Positions 33,690 to 42,241 of a DNA stretch of 64,000 nucleotides are shown piece by piece. Made by a program: the position numbers and the translations under genes. Every line of letters begins with the position of its first letter. Within the stretch, counting starts at the first letter, position 1. A model generated the notes under the pieces. The model was not told the DNA's origin. It saw only the letters and a list, made by a program, of their open reading frames with translations, and did no database searches. This stretch comes from Sedimentibacter hydroxybenzoicus DSM 7310 (GTDB lineage: Bacteria; Bacillota; Clostridia; Tissierellales; Sedimentibacteraceae), in contig NZ_JACBNQ010000018.1 in the NCBI RefSeq assembly GCF_013403245.1, positions 1 to 64,000 on the forward strand, given 5' to 3'.

Positions 33690-33734
33690 CCCAATAATTA
33701 AATATATAATATTTAATTATTGGGTTTTTTTTTA
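33690..33734 (+). terminator. Bidirectional terminator upstream of the ptb operon
   Basis: CCCAATAATTAAATAT (33690-33705) pairs perfectly with 33709-33724. A-run on the left and T-run on the right make it symmetrical. It isolates the sigma-54 promoter region from leftward and rightward transcription. Between it and 33500 I see only AT-rich sequence with no gene. Confidence 0.85.
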
Positions 33735-33805
33735 TAATAAATTATCGGGTAATATACAAGGAGTTGTAGTATCTATAGGGTTGCTTGACAGCTTGTTTGT
33801 TGAAG

Positions 33806-33822
33806 TTGGCATACATCTTGCT
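33806..33822 (+). promoter_or_regulatory. Sigma-54 promoter of the ptb-buk-oxidoreductase operon
   Basis: TTGGCATACATCTTGCT matches the -24/-12 consensus, with GG at 33808-33809 and GC at 33820-33821 (10 nt between). It lies about 50 bp before ptb. The cluster encodes its own sigma-54 activator at 38703-40652. Confidence 0.88.
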
Positions 33823-33871
33823 GTGATTTGTTTAACTGTTACTATTTTTAAGAATGGAAAGGAGTAAAAAG

Positions 33872-34777
33872 TTGGTTAATAATTTTCAGGAAGTGATTAA
33901 TAGTGCGAAAAAGTATTCACCAATAAACATAGCCGTTGCAGCTGCAGAGGATTCAGAAGTTTTAACAGCAATTGAAGAAGCCAGATCTTTAGGAATAATT
34001 AATGCTATTTTAATAGGTTGCAAAGACAAAATTGAAGATATTTTGAACAATAATTCTATTGATTCCAAAAGCTATGAAATTATTGATACCGTAAGCAAAG
34101 AGGAATCGTGCTTTAAAGCGGTACAGCTTGTTAAAGAAGGAAAGGCTTCCACAATAATGAAGGGCATTGTAGATACATCGATTGTTTTAAAAGCAGTAAT
34201 TAATAAAGAAACAGGTCTGGAGGTTAACGGCTTAATAAGTCATGTAGGTGTTTTAAAGGTTGATAAATTTGACAAACTTTTCTTAATCAGTGATTCAGCT
34301 GTTGTTTTGTCACCAACGGTTCAGGACAAAGTCAGTATAATTAATAATGCTGTAATCGTTGCAAAAGCTTTAGGGATTGAAGAACCAAAAGTTGCAATAA
34401 TCTGTCCGGTTGAAAAGGTAAATGAAAAGATTGAATCAACTGTACATGCGGCTGAATTAGTAAGTTTATATGAACAAAAAAAAATTACCGGATGTGTAGT
34501 CGGAGGACCTTTTGCATTGGATAATGCCGTTTCTGAAGAGGCAGCCAATCATAAGGGTATTATCAATCCTGTTGCAGGTAAGGCAGATATACTTATAGCA
34601 CATAATTTAGAAGTGGGAAATGTTTTAAATAAAGCAATTGAGTATTTTGGGTATACAGAAAAGGCAGGAGTAATAATGGGTGTAGGAGCTCCGATAATTC
34701 TTACTTCCAGGGCAAGTTCAAGTAAATCCAAGCTAAATTCTATTGCATTAGCTGCCTTAATAGCACAAGAAATTTAA
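33872..34777 (+). CDS. ptb: Phosphate butyryltransferase Ptb
   Basis: It exchanges CoA of butyryl-CoA (or branched acyl-CoA) for phosphate, giving the acyl phosphate used by Buk. A 301-aa protein from the chosen TTG start at 33872, which is 7 nt after GGAG; an in-frame ATG at 33854 has no ribosome binding site and lies just upstream of that site. Motifs typical of phosphate acetyl/butyryltransferases include ASTIMKGIVDTSIVLKAV, GLISHVGVL and the C-terminal GAPIILTSRASS. First gene of the operon. Next to an oxoacid oxidoreductase, its physiological substrate may be isobutyryl- or isovaleryl-CoA. Confidence 0.93.
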   Translation: MVNNFQEVINSAKKYSPINIAVAAAEDSEVLTAIEEARSLGIINAILIGCKDKIEDILNNNSIDSKSYEIIDTVSKEESCFKAVQLVKEGKASTIMKGIVDTSIVLKAVINKETGLEVNGLISHVGVLKVDKFDKLFLISDSAVVLSPTVQDKVSIINNAVIVAKALGIEEPKVAIICPVEKVNEKIESTVHAAELVSLYEQKKITGCVVGGPFALDNAVSEEAANHKGIINPVAGKADILIAHNLEVGNVLNKAIEYFGYTEKAGVIMGVGAPIILTSRASSSKSKLNSIALAALIAQEI

Positions 34778-34799
34778 TAAATAAACATTGGGAGGATTT

Positions 34800-35876
34800 A
34801 TGAAAAATTCATATAAAATTTTAGCTATTAATCCAGGATCTACATCTACAAAAATAGCAATATATGAAAATGAGAACTTAGTTTTTAAAGAAACAATATC
34901 TCACAGCAATTCTGATTTAGAAAAGTTTGATAAAATAAGCGATCAGTTTGAATATCGTAAAAAAATAATACTAGATACAGTAAAAGAACAAAAATTTAAC
35001 CTGAGCGAGCTTAATGCCGTTGTAGGCAGAGGCGGAAATATGAAGCCTGTTGAAGGTGGTACATATAAAGTTAATGAGGAAATGGTCGGAGATTTAACGG
35101 TTGGTGTAATGGGGCAACATGCTTCTAATCTTGGGGGAATAATAGCTGAGGCTATTGCTAAGGATTTGGGGTTATCAGCATATGTGGTTGATCCTGTTGT
35201 TGTAGATGAATTTGAAGATTATGCAAGAATTTCGGGAATACCTGAGATAAAAAGAAAGTCTAAGGATCATCCTTTAAATCAAAAAGCAGTAGCCAGAATT
35301 GCCGCAAGTGAGTTAGGAGGAGTGTATTCGGATTATAATTTTGTAGTTGCGCATATGGGTGGAGGAATATCTATCGGAATACATAAAAAAGGCAGGATAA
35401 TAGATGTAAATAATTGTTTAGACGGAGAGGGAACATTTTCTCCTGAGAGATCCGGCAGTTTACCTGTAGGTTCATTAGTCGAAATGTGTTTTTCGGGAAA
35501 ATATACAATGCATGAAATAAAGAAAAAGATAACAGGCAAGGGCGGATTAGTAGCGTATTTAGGTACAAATGATGCACGGGAAGTGAAAAAGAAAATATCT
35601 GAAGGAGATGAATATGCCAAATTAATATATGAAACAATGGCATATCAGATTTCCAAAGATATTGGAGCAGCAGCAACAGTTTTAAAAGGAAAGGTTGAAA
35701 ATATAGTATTGACCGGTGGATTAGCATATGACGAAGATCTTGTTCAATGGATAAAAGAAAGGGTTGAATTTATAGCACCCGTAAAAGTATATCCGGGAGA
35801 AAACGAAATGTATGCAATGGTTCAGGGTGTTATAAGAATATTAAACGGAGAAGAAAAATTAAAAGTATATATTTAG
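34800..35876 (+). CDS. buk: Butyrate (or branched-chain fatty acid) kinase Buk
   Basis: It makes ATP and the free acid from the acyl phosphate. A 358-aa ASKHA-fold acetate-kinase relative: AINPGSTSTKIAIYEN at the N-terminus, AVVGRGGNMKPVEGGTY, VVAHMGGGISIGIHKKGRI, GEGTFSPERSGSLP, VLTGGLAYD. ATG 34800 follows GGGAGG; the frame's earlier start lies at that site. Second gene of the operon, 22 bp after ptb. Confidence 0.95.
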   Translation: MKNSYKILAINPGSTSTKIAIYENENLVFKETISHSNSDLEKFDKISDQFEYRKKIILDTVKEQKFNLSELNAVVGRGGNMKPVEGGTYKVNEEMVGDLTVGVMGQHASNLGGIIAEAIAKDLGLSAYVVDPVVVDEFEDYARISGIPEIKRKSKDHPLNQKAVARIAASELGGVYSDYNFVVAHMGGGISIGIHKKGRIIDVNNCLDGEGTFSPERSGSLPVGSLVEMCFSGKYTMHEIKKKITGKGGLVAYLGTNDAREVKKKISEGDEYAKLIYETMAYQISKDIGAAATVLKGKVENIVLTGGLAYDEDLVQWIKERVEFIAPVKVYPGENEMYAMVQGVIRILNGEEKLKVYI

Positions 35877-35891
35877 CAAAAGGAGGCAAAT

Positions 35892-36089
35892 ATGTGGAAA
35901 GTTGAAGTAAACGAAAAATTATGTAAGAGGTGTGGTATTTGCTCAACATTCTGTCCTGTAAAAGTATTTACATGTGAAATTGACGGATTGCCGGTACATA
36001 CATATCAGGAAAAATGTACCGGATGCAATTTATGTGTATTACGATGTCCGGATATAGCACTAACATTAACTGGAGGTAAAGAGCAATGA
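35892..36089 (+). CDS. 2-oxoacid:ferredoxin oxidoreductase, delta (ferredoxin) subunit
   Basis: A 65-aa 2[4Fe-4S] protein. Two CxxCxxCxxxC motifs (CKRCGICSTFCP and CTGCNLCVLRCP) hold the clusters that carry electrons from the TPP site to ferredoxin. It overlaps the alpha subunit start by 4 bp. The subunit order delta-alpha-beta-gamma is that of KOR/VOR-type enzymes. Confidence 0.93.
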   Translation: MWKVEVNEKLCKRCGICSTFCPVKVFTCEIDGLPVHTYQEKCTGCNLCVLRCPDIALTLTGGKEQ

Positions 36090-37249
36090 CCAAAAAACAG
36101 GATATTAGATTTATTCAGGGTAATGTTGCGATGGTTGAAGGAGCAATAGCAGCAGGAGCAAGATTTTATGCAGGATACCCCATAACTCCTTCTTCTGAAG
36201 TAGCGGAAGCATCATCAATCAGATTGCCGCAAGAGGATGGATTATATGTGCAAATGGAGGATGAAATTGCCAGTATTGCAGCAATAATAGGAGCATCTGC
36301 TTCAGGAAAGAAATCTTATACGGCTACCAGCGGTCCCGGGTTTTCTTTAATGCAAGAAAATTTAGGTGTAGCTATTATGGCTGAAGTACCATGCGTTATT
36401 ATAAACGTTCAACGTTCCGGACCAAGTACAGGACTTGCAACTAAACCCGCTCAAGGAGATTTCCTGCAGAGCAGATGGGGAACACACGGTGATCATGGAA
36501 TAATTGTTTTATCACCATCGACTGTACAAGATTGTTTTGATTTAATGATTGATGCCTTTAATTACGCCGAAAAATACAGAACACCGGTAATTTTCTTAGC
36601 TGATGAAATTGTCGGACATATAAGAGAAAAGGTTGTTATAAGAGAAGTGGATGAAAATGAAATAATAAACAGAGCTCAGCCCGACTGTGAACCTGAAGAA
36701 TATAAGCCGTTTAATCATACTGAGAATGGAGTAGCTCCACTTGCTCCTTTTGGAGATAAATATGTAGTTAGATTATCCGGTTCAACCCATGATGAAAGGG
36801 GTTTTCCGTGTTCCAGACCTGATAACGCAGATAAATTTATCAGACATTATACAGATAAAATTGAAAAGAATTATAAGGATATAGTAAAGGTTAGAAAATA
36901 TAATTTAGAAGATGTGGATATAACACTTGTAGCTTTTGGAGGAAGTACCAGATCTGCTTTAGAAGCCATGAATATGGCACGCAAAGAAGGCAAGAAGGTT
37001 GGTGTATTACAATTAGTTACGCTATGGCCATTCCCCGAAGATGAGGTCATAGATGCATTGATAAATTCTAAAGCTGTAATCGTACCGGAAATGAATTTAG
37101 GGCAAATGATAAGGGAAGTTAAAAGGCTGAATGATTTTAATACAGTGGTACAAGGAGTTAATAGGATAGACAGCATGGCTATTACACCTAAAGAAATCCT
37201 GGATAAAATTGCGGAGGTGGAAAATGAAAGCTCAAGAATTTTTGGTTAA
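36086..37249 (+). CDS. 2-oxoacid:ferredoxin oxidoreductase, alpha subunit (KorA/VorB-like)
   Basis: A 387-aa subunit with the pyrimidine-binding fold: GNVAMVEGAIAAGARFYAGYPITPSSE, ATSGPGFSLMQENLG, QRSGPSTGLATKPAQGD. With the beta subunit it forms the thiamine-pyrophosphate site that decarboxylates a 2-oxoacid to acyl-CoA, reducing ferredoxin. The family covers 2-oxoglutarate and branched-chain oxoacids; pairing with Ptb/Buk favours branched-chain or 2-oxobutyrate-type substrates. The 3' end overlaps the beta gene by 26 bp. Confidence 0.93.
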   Translation: MTKKQDIRFIQGNVAMVEGAIAAGARFYAGYPITPSSEVAEASSIRLPQEDGLYVQMEDEIASIAAIIGASASGKKSYTATSGPGFSLMQENLGVAIMAEVPCVIINVQRSGPSTGLATKPAQGDFLQSRWGTHGDHGIIVLSPSTVQDCFDLMIDAFNYAEKYRTPVIFLADEIVGHIREKVVIREVDENEIINRAQPDCEPEEYKPFNHTENGVAPLAPFGDKYVVRLSGSTHDERGFPCSRPDNADKFIRHYTDKIEKNYKDIVKVRKYNLEDVDITLVAFGGSTRSALEAMNMARKEGKKVGVLQLVTLWPFPEDEVIDALINSKAVIVPEMNLGQMIREVKRLNDFNTVVQGVNRIDSMAITPKEILDKIAEVENESSRIFG

Positions 37250-38048
37250 GGAAAAGTTTCCGTTATTTTGGTGTGCAGGATGTGGAAATGGAAGTGTAAT
37301 GCATGCAATCGTAAGATGTTTTGAAAAGCTGAATTACACCAGGGAAAATACAGTCGTTGTAACCGGCATAGGATGTTGGGGAAAAGGAGACGACTATATT
37401 AATACTAATACATTTCACGGAACTCATGGTAGGGCATTAGCTTTCGGAACAGGTATAAAACTGGCTAATCCGGAGTTAAATGTTGTAGTATTAATGGGGG
37501 ATGGAGATGGAGCAACAATTGGTGGTAATCATTTAATACATGCGGCAAGAAGAAACGTTGATGTTACATCAATCGTAGTAAATAATTTAAATTATGGAAT
37601 GACAGGCGGTCAGTACTCAGGTACAACTCCTTGCAATAAAACTACATCAACTTCAAGATATGGGCATATAGAGCATGGCTTTGATCTAAGTGGTTTAGTG
37701 GCAGCCGCAGGAGCACCTTATGTAGCAAGAGGAAGCGTATATGGAATAGTTCAGCTGGAAAAGTTTATACTCGAAGCTCTCAAGAAAAAAGGGTTCTCAT
37801 TTGTAGAGGCAATTTCTCAATGTCCGACACATTTTGGCAGACTTAATGGAATGAAAGAACCTGCGGGCATGTTGAACTGGATTAAAGAAAACTCCGTTTC
37901 GGTTTCTTCTGCAAATCAGCTTTCAGACAGTGAAAGAGAAAATAAGTTTATATTAGGAAAATTTGCAGATAAAGAAAAAGAAGACTATAGTACAAAATAT
38001 CTAAGAGTTATCAGGGAAGCAAAAAAAATCAAAGAAGGAGGTAAATAA
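37224..38048 (+). CDS. 2-oxoacid:ferredoxin oxidoreductase, beta (TPP-binding) subunit
   Basis: A 274-aa subunit. FWCAGCGNG opens it, and the TPP/Mg motif is GDGDGATIGGNHLIHAARRN followed by NNLNYGMTGGQYSGTTP. ATG 37224 follows GGAGGTGG inside the alpha gene; a start at 37209 was rejected because it precedes that site. Its stop overlaps the gamma start by one base. Confidence 0.94.
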   Translation: MKAQEFLVKEKFPLFWCAGCGNGSVMHAIVRCFEKLNYTRENTVVVTGIGCWGKGDDYINTNTFHGTHGRALAFGTGIKLANPELNVVVLMGDGDGATIGGNHLIHAARRNVDVTSIVVNNLNYGMTGGQYSGTTPCNKTTSTSRYGHIEHGFDLSGLVAAAGAPYVARGSVYGIVQLEKFILEALKKKGFSFVEAISQCPTHFGRLNGMKEPAGMLNWIKENSVSVSSANQLSDSERENKFILGKFADKEKEDYSTKYLRVIREAKKIKEGGK

Positions 38049-38593
38049 TGAAAAGCAGATATGAAATTATCTTAAGCGGAGTTGGTGGTCAAGGCTTAGT
38101 AGTTGGGGGCACAATACTTGGTGAAGCAGCTACAATGTTTGAAAATCTAAATTCTACACTTACAACCTCATATGGTGTTGAAACCAGAGGAACATTCACT
38201 AAGTCAGATGTTATTATCAGCAAAGACGAGATTTTCTTTCCGGAAGTTGTAGAAGAAGACTTTGTATTGGCGTTGGCGCAAGTTTCTTACGATAAATATG
38301 CGAAATTAATAAATGAGAATTGTATTCTTGTTTATGATTGCAATTCTATAGATCCGGTTGATCATTTAAAAGCTAGACAATATGGATTTCCAATAACGGA
38401 TGCAGCCAGAGAAATTGGAAATATAGCTACTGCTAATATTATCTCCTTAGGACTTATAGTGAAAATGACGGGTGTTGTTTCTGTAGAGTCCGTGACTAAT
38501 GTTTTGAAAGAGCAGTTTTCTAAGAAGCCTAAAATATATGAAATGAACCTTAATGCATTTAATAAGGGGTTGGAAATGGCAGAGCAACTGTAA
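38048..38593 (+). CDS. 2-oxoacid:ferredoxin oxidoreductase, gamma subunit
   Basis: A 181-aa subunit with the Rossmann-like gamma fold that binds CoA in this family (SGVGGQGLVVGGTILGEAA; SYGVETRGTFTKSDVIIS). Last gene of the six-gene operon ptb-buk-delta-alpha-beta-gamma. A terminator hairpin follows. Confidence 0.93.
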   Translation: MKSRYEIILSGVGGQGLVVGGTILGEAATMFENLNSTLTTSYGVETRGTFTKSDVIISKDEIFFPEVVEEDFVLALAQVSYDKYAKLINENCILVYDCNSIDPVDHLKARQYGFPITDAAREIGNIATANIISLGLIVKMTGVVSVESVTNVLKEQFSKKPKIYEMNLNAFNKGLEMAEQL

Positions 38594-38628
38594 AAAATTC
38601 AAGGAAATGACTGATACATACCAATATG

Positions 38629-38669
38629 GAAACAGTATTCGATATACTATGAAATTCGAATACTGTTTC
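38629..38669 (+). terminator. Terminator between the oxidoreductase operon and the convergent activator gene
   Basis: GAAACAGTATTCG (38629-38641) pairs perfectly with CGAATACTGTTTC (38657-38669). The T-run is short, so strength is uncertain; it can serve both strands. Confidence 0.65.
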
Positions 38670-38702
38670 TATTTAAATCACAATTCAATTGTTTAATCTG
38701 TA

Positions 38703-40652
38703 TTAAGACTTGTACGATTCTTCAATTTGCTTAAGTCTTTTCCATAAGGTAGACCTGCTGATTCCAAGAACATTAGCTAAATCAGATTTGTCACCTTTAT
38801 ATATTTTACTTGCTTGTTCAATTACCTGAAGTTCAATATCACTTAAGCTTGAAAGACGGACAGAAATACTGTCATCCTCATTGAGATTATCATTCCTTAC
38901 GTTTTCACAAACCATATTTTTTTTGAAATAATTTTCTTCACTCAATAGGGAATTAGTGATAAACATCGAATCTATAGAAAAACCGTCTGACAATATGGCT
39001 GATTTTTCAATGAAGTTTTCTAATTGTCTCACATTGCCGGGCCAATTGTATTTAGTTAAAATTTTTATTATTTCATCTGAAACAGGTGAGATTTTTGTGC
39101 CATACTTATCATTCATTCTATCAAGGAACATGTTTGCCAAGTCGGGAATATCTTCCTTTCTTTCTCGGAGAGGAGGTATTATCACATCTATAACGTTTAA
39201 TCTGTAATATAAGTCTTGCCTGAACTTGCCTTCATTTACCATATTTAATAAATTTTTATTCGTTGCCGCTATTACTCTTATATTAACATTTAAAATATAA
39301 TCCCCGCCTATCCTTAGAATTTCCTTTTCCTGAAGCACTCTAAGCAGCCGTCCTTGTAAACTTAAAGGTAATTCACTTACCTCATCAAGAAATATGGTGC
39401 CATTATGGGCAAGCTCGAATAATCCGTGTCTTCCTCCTTTTTTAGCACCTGTGAAGGCTCCTTCTTCATATCCGAATAATTCACTTTCCAATAGATTCTC
39501 CGGCATAGCGGCACAATTTACTGTAACAAAAGGTCCGTTTTTTCTTAAACTTATATTATGTATGCTTTGTGCAAAAAGTTCTTTTCCTGAGCCTGTTTCG
39601 GCCAATATTAAAACAGTAGTATCTGTTTTAGCAATTTTTTTGATTTTTGTCTTTAATTCCTTGAGTGCTTTACTTTCGCCTACAATATCCTCTAAATTAT
39701 ATTTTGCATACAATCCTTTTTTGTAAAGTTGAGATCTTACCTTAAGCTCTAATTGCTGCAATTTTGATACTTCCTGTAAAGAAATAATTGTATTATATTC
39801 ATCGTTTTCCATTATTATAGGAATAATGTTCACAATAAATTTGTTATTATTAATTTCTACTATTTTATTAAAAGCTATTTTTTCACTTTGCATTGTATCT
39901 ACGATTATTTTTAAAGCTGCAATAGTTAAAATAGAATTATTAATTGTTTCTGAAGCTTTTACATTGAAAATCTTTTCAGCTAAGGAATTCAGGGTAATAA
40001 TTTTATTGTTGCTGTCTATTGTTAAAACACCGTTATTTGAATAATCTAATATGTTTTTATATCTTTTGTTTAATTCTCTTTCTCTTTTAGATAAATCACT
40101 TATATTTTTTGCCGAGTTTAAAGCAGATTCAATTCCTTTCCTGTCAGATTCAATAGAAATTGCATTTACATTATATTTTGCAGCTTCTTCAATTATACAA
40201 TCGCCTATTCCGACTAATGAAGTGAGGCCCGAATCAACGGCTCTGCTTATTGAATCTCTTAATTCTATATTGTTAGTATAGGTAAACAATTCAAAATTAA
40301 TATTTAGAATATCATTCAGCATATATAGCTCTTTTAAGCTGTCATGCTTAAAAAGAATCAGTGCAACAGTATTACCGTGTTTTTTAGCTTTTAAAAGTGT
40401 ATTTAGTACGTTTGCTATAGTTGTTTCTATTGAAACAACAGGGATTTTAACCAATCTCCTAATAGACTCGGCAGAATTACCGTGACTTATAATTACGTCA
40501 TAATCCTGTTCATGTTGTTGGGCATAAATATGTCCGCCTTTTAATATACCGCCATCATGAACATGCATATCAATTCCTATTTTTTTTGCTGCATCCGTAG
40601 CAATATCAGACATATTTTTGCTTGTGGATACAAAAAGTATCTTTTCATTCAT
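38703..40652 (-). CDS. Sigma-54-dependent activator with PrpR_N sensor domain
   Basis: A 649-aa enhancer-binding protein that would open sigma-54 promoters. N-terminal PrpR_N periplasmic-binding-like sensor (about 1-180; VVSIETTIANVLNTLLKA), PAS domain (about 195-300; ILDYSNNGVLTIDSNNKI), AAA+ domain (about 320-555) with Walker A AETGSGKE (351-358), the exact sigma-54 contact loop GAFTGA (398-403), and DEVSELPLSLQGRLLRVLQ, then a C-terminal Fis-type HTH (KSDLANVLGISRSTLWKRLK). ATG 40652 has an AAGGAG site 11 nt upstream; a TTG at 40661 is too close to it. It lies amid three sigma-54 promoters. Its ligand is unknown; PrpR_N proteins often sense acyl or carboxylate intermediates. Confidence 0.93.
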   Translation of the reverse strand: MNEKILFVSTSKNMSDIATDAAKKIGIDMHVHDGGILKGGHIYAQQHEQDYDVIISHGNSAESIRRLVKIPVVSIETTIANVLNTLLKAKKHGNTVALILFKHDSLKELYMLNDILNINFELFTYTNNIELRDSISRAVDSGLTSLVGIGDCIIEEAAKYNVNAISIESDRKGIESALNSAKNISDLSKRERELNKRYKNILDYSNNGVLTIDSNNKIITLNSLAEKIFNVKASETINNSILTIAALKIIVDTMQSEKIAFNKIVEINNNKFIVNIIPIIMENDEYNTIISLQEVSKLQQLELKVRSQLYKKGLYAKYNLEDIVGESKALKELKTKIKKIAKTDTTVLILAETGSGKELFAQSIHNISLRKNGPFVTVNCAAMPENLLESELFGYEEGAFTGAKKGGRHGLFELAHNGTIFLDEVSELPLSLQGRLLRVLQEKEILRIGGDYILNVNIRVIAATNKNLLNMVNEGKFRQDLYYRLNVIDVIIPPLRERKEDIPDLANMFLDRMNDKYGTKISPVSDEIIKILTKYNWPGNVRQLENFIEKSAILSDGFSIDSMFITNSLLSEENYFKKNMVCENVRNDNLNEDDSISVRLSSLSDIELQVIEQASKIYKGDKSDLANVLGISRSTLWKRLKQIEESYKS

Positions 40653-40849
40653 AAATGGCAACGCTCCTTATAATGTTTACATCATTATATAATCTATATA
40701 TACTAAAGTCAATCTTGCGTGTATAAAATTTAAACAATGTCTTTTTAATAAACATTAAGTTTAACAGCTTCATAATGACTAAAGGATTTGGAGAATCATT
40801 TTGTGAGCCTATCAGTCATTTGCAATTAATATATAAGCATACATATGTG

Positions 40850-40866
40850 TTGGCATAGAAGTTGCT
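40850..40866 (+). promoter_or_regulatory. Sigma-54 promoter of the aminotransferase/antiporter operon
   Basis: TTGGCATAGAAGTTGCT, GG at 40852-40853 and GC at 40864-40865, has the exact 10-nt gap. It lies about 90 bp before the aminotransferase start. The rest of the 40653-40957 interval holds the activator's upstream region and no further gene that I can see. Confidence 0.85.
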
Positions 40867-40957
40867 ATAAATTAAGTTGAAATAATTACTCGAGTATTTT
40901 GAAAGCAAAGGAAAACGTTGTAAGTAAAGGAATATTAAATTATTGGAGGTAAAAAAA

Positions 40958-42136
40958 ATGACTTTACTAATCGCTGACAGAACCAATGGTATTTATCCAT
41001 CGAAAATACGAGAGGTTCTGGAACAAGCCAGTGCATTGAAAAAGCAAGGTGTTGAAGTAGCTGACTTTACAGTGGGGAGACCGGATTTTGATACCCCGGA
41101 GCACATAAAGGAAGCTGCAAAACAAGCTCTTGACAAGGGTTTTGTACATTATACTCCAAGTGCCGGATCTTTAATTTTTCAGGAAGCAGTTTGCAGCAGG
41201 TATTATGAAGACTATCAATTGCAATTTGAACCTAGTCAGGTTATTGCAACAGTAGGTGCTTCTCAAGCAATATATTCTGCTTTACAGGGGATATTAAATC
41301 CGGGGGATGAGATTATTGCACCGGAGCCCATGTATGTATATTATGGAGGTTTATCTTTCTTGGCAGGTGCTAAGCTGGTAAGCGTTCCTATTAGCGATGA
41401 AGATGAGTTTATTGTCAAAGCGGAGGTTCTGGGTAAATATATTACTCCTAAAACTAAGGCCATAATTCTGACTTCTCCTAATAATCCTACAGGACAAGTT
41501 ATTGATAAAGAGACAGTTGTTAAAATTTCTCAGTTGGCAATAAAACATAATCTTATAGTTATAGCAGATGATATTTATGATAAAATTCTTTATGATGATG
41601 TTGATTATTTACCTATTGCAAAAGCTCCGGGAATGAAGGAGAGAACCATTATTATAGGCAGCTTTTCGAAAACATATGCTATGGATGGCTGGAGAATAGG
41701 GTATCTTATTATCCCTAAGGAACTTTATAAAGGCATATTTAAGCTTCATCAGCACATGGTAAGTTGTCCCAATACATTTGTACAGATTGGAGCAGCAAAA
41801 GCATTAACAGATTCGCAGAATTGCGTAGAGGATATGGTGAAGGAGTTTGACCGAAGAAGACGTTTGATTATGAAATTTTTTGATGAGAATATGATATCAT
41901 ATGTCAGACCGAAGGGTGCTTTTTATATTTTCCCATCCGTTAAAGAATTTGGTCTTGATTCAAAAGAACTATGTATGCACCTTTTACACGAAGCGAGAGT
42001 GGCTATTGTTCCGGGATCTGCTTTCGGAGCAGCCGGTGAAGGTCATATAAGAATTGCATTCTCTGCATCTTATGAAGAAATTGAACAGGGGATGGAAAGA
42101 ATGATGACAGCTTTGAATAAGTTAAGAAATAAATAG
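40958..42136 (+). CDS. Class I/II PLP-dependent aminotransferase
   Basis: A 392-aa aspartate-aminotransferase-fold enzyme. Motifs: GRPDFDTPEHIKEAAKQAL, SPNNPTGQ, the PLP lysine K238 in SFSKTYAMDGWRIGY, and the C-terminal carboxylate-binding arginine in HIRIAFSAS. ATG 40958 follows GGAGG; a TTG at 40943 was rejected. In context it probably converts the fermented amino acid to its 2-oxoacid for the ferredoxin oxidoreductase. Substrate not determined. Confidence 0.9.
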   Translation: MTLLIADRTNGIYPSKIREVLEQASALKKQGVEVADFTVGRPDFDTPEHIKEAAKQALDKGFVHYTPSAGSLIFQEAVCSRYYEDYQLQFEPSQVIATVGASQAIYSALQGILNPGDEIIAPEPMYVYYGGLSFLAGAKLVSVPISDEDEFIVKAEVLGKYITPKTKAIILTSPNNPTGQVIDKETVVKISQLAIKHNLIVIADDIYDKILYDDVDYLPIAKAPGMKERTIIIGSFSKTYAMDGWRIGYLIIPKELYKGIFKLHQHMVSCPNTFVQIGAAKALTDSQNCVEDMVKEFDRRRRLIMKFFDENMISYVRPKGAFYIFPSVKEFGLDSKELCMHLLHEARVAIVPGSAFGAAGEGHIRIAFSASYEEIEQGMERMMTALNKLRNK

Positions 42137-42241
42137 TATAGCTTATTGTCATGATGTAAATAAGGGGGAGAAGAACAACCCTTATACATAAACTAATAGG
42201 AATATCATAGAGATATTACCATTAAAAATAGGAGGATTTCA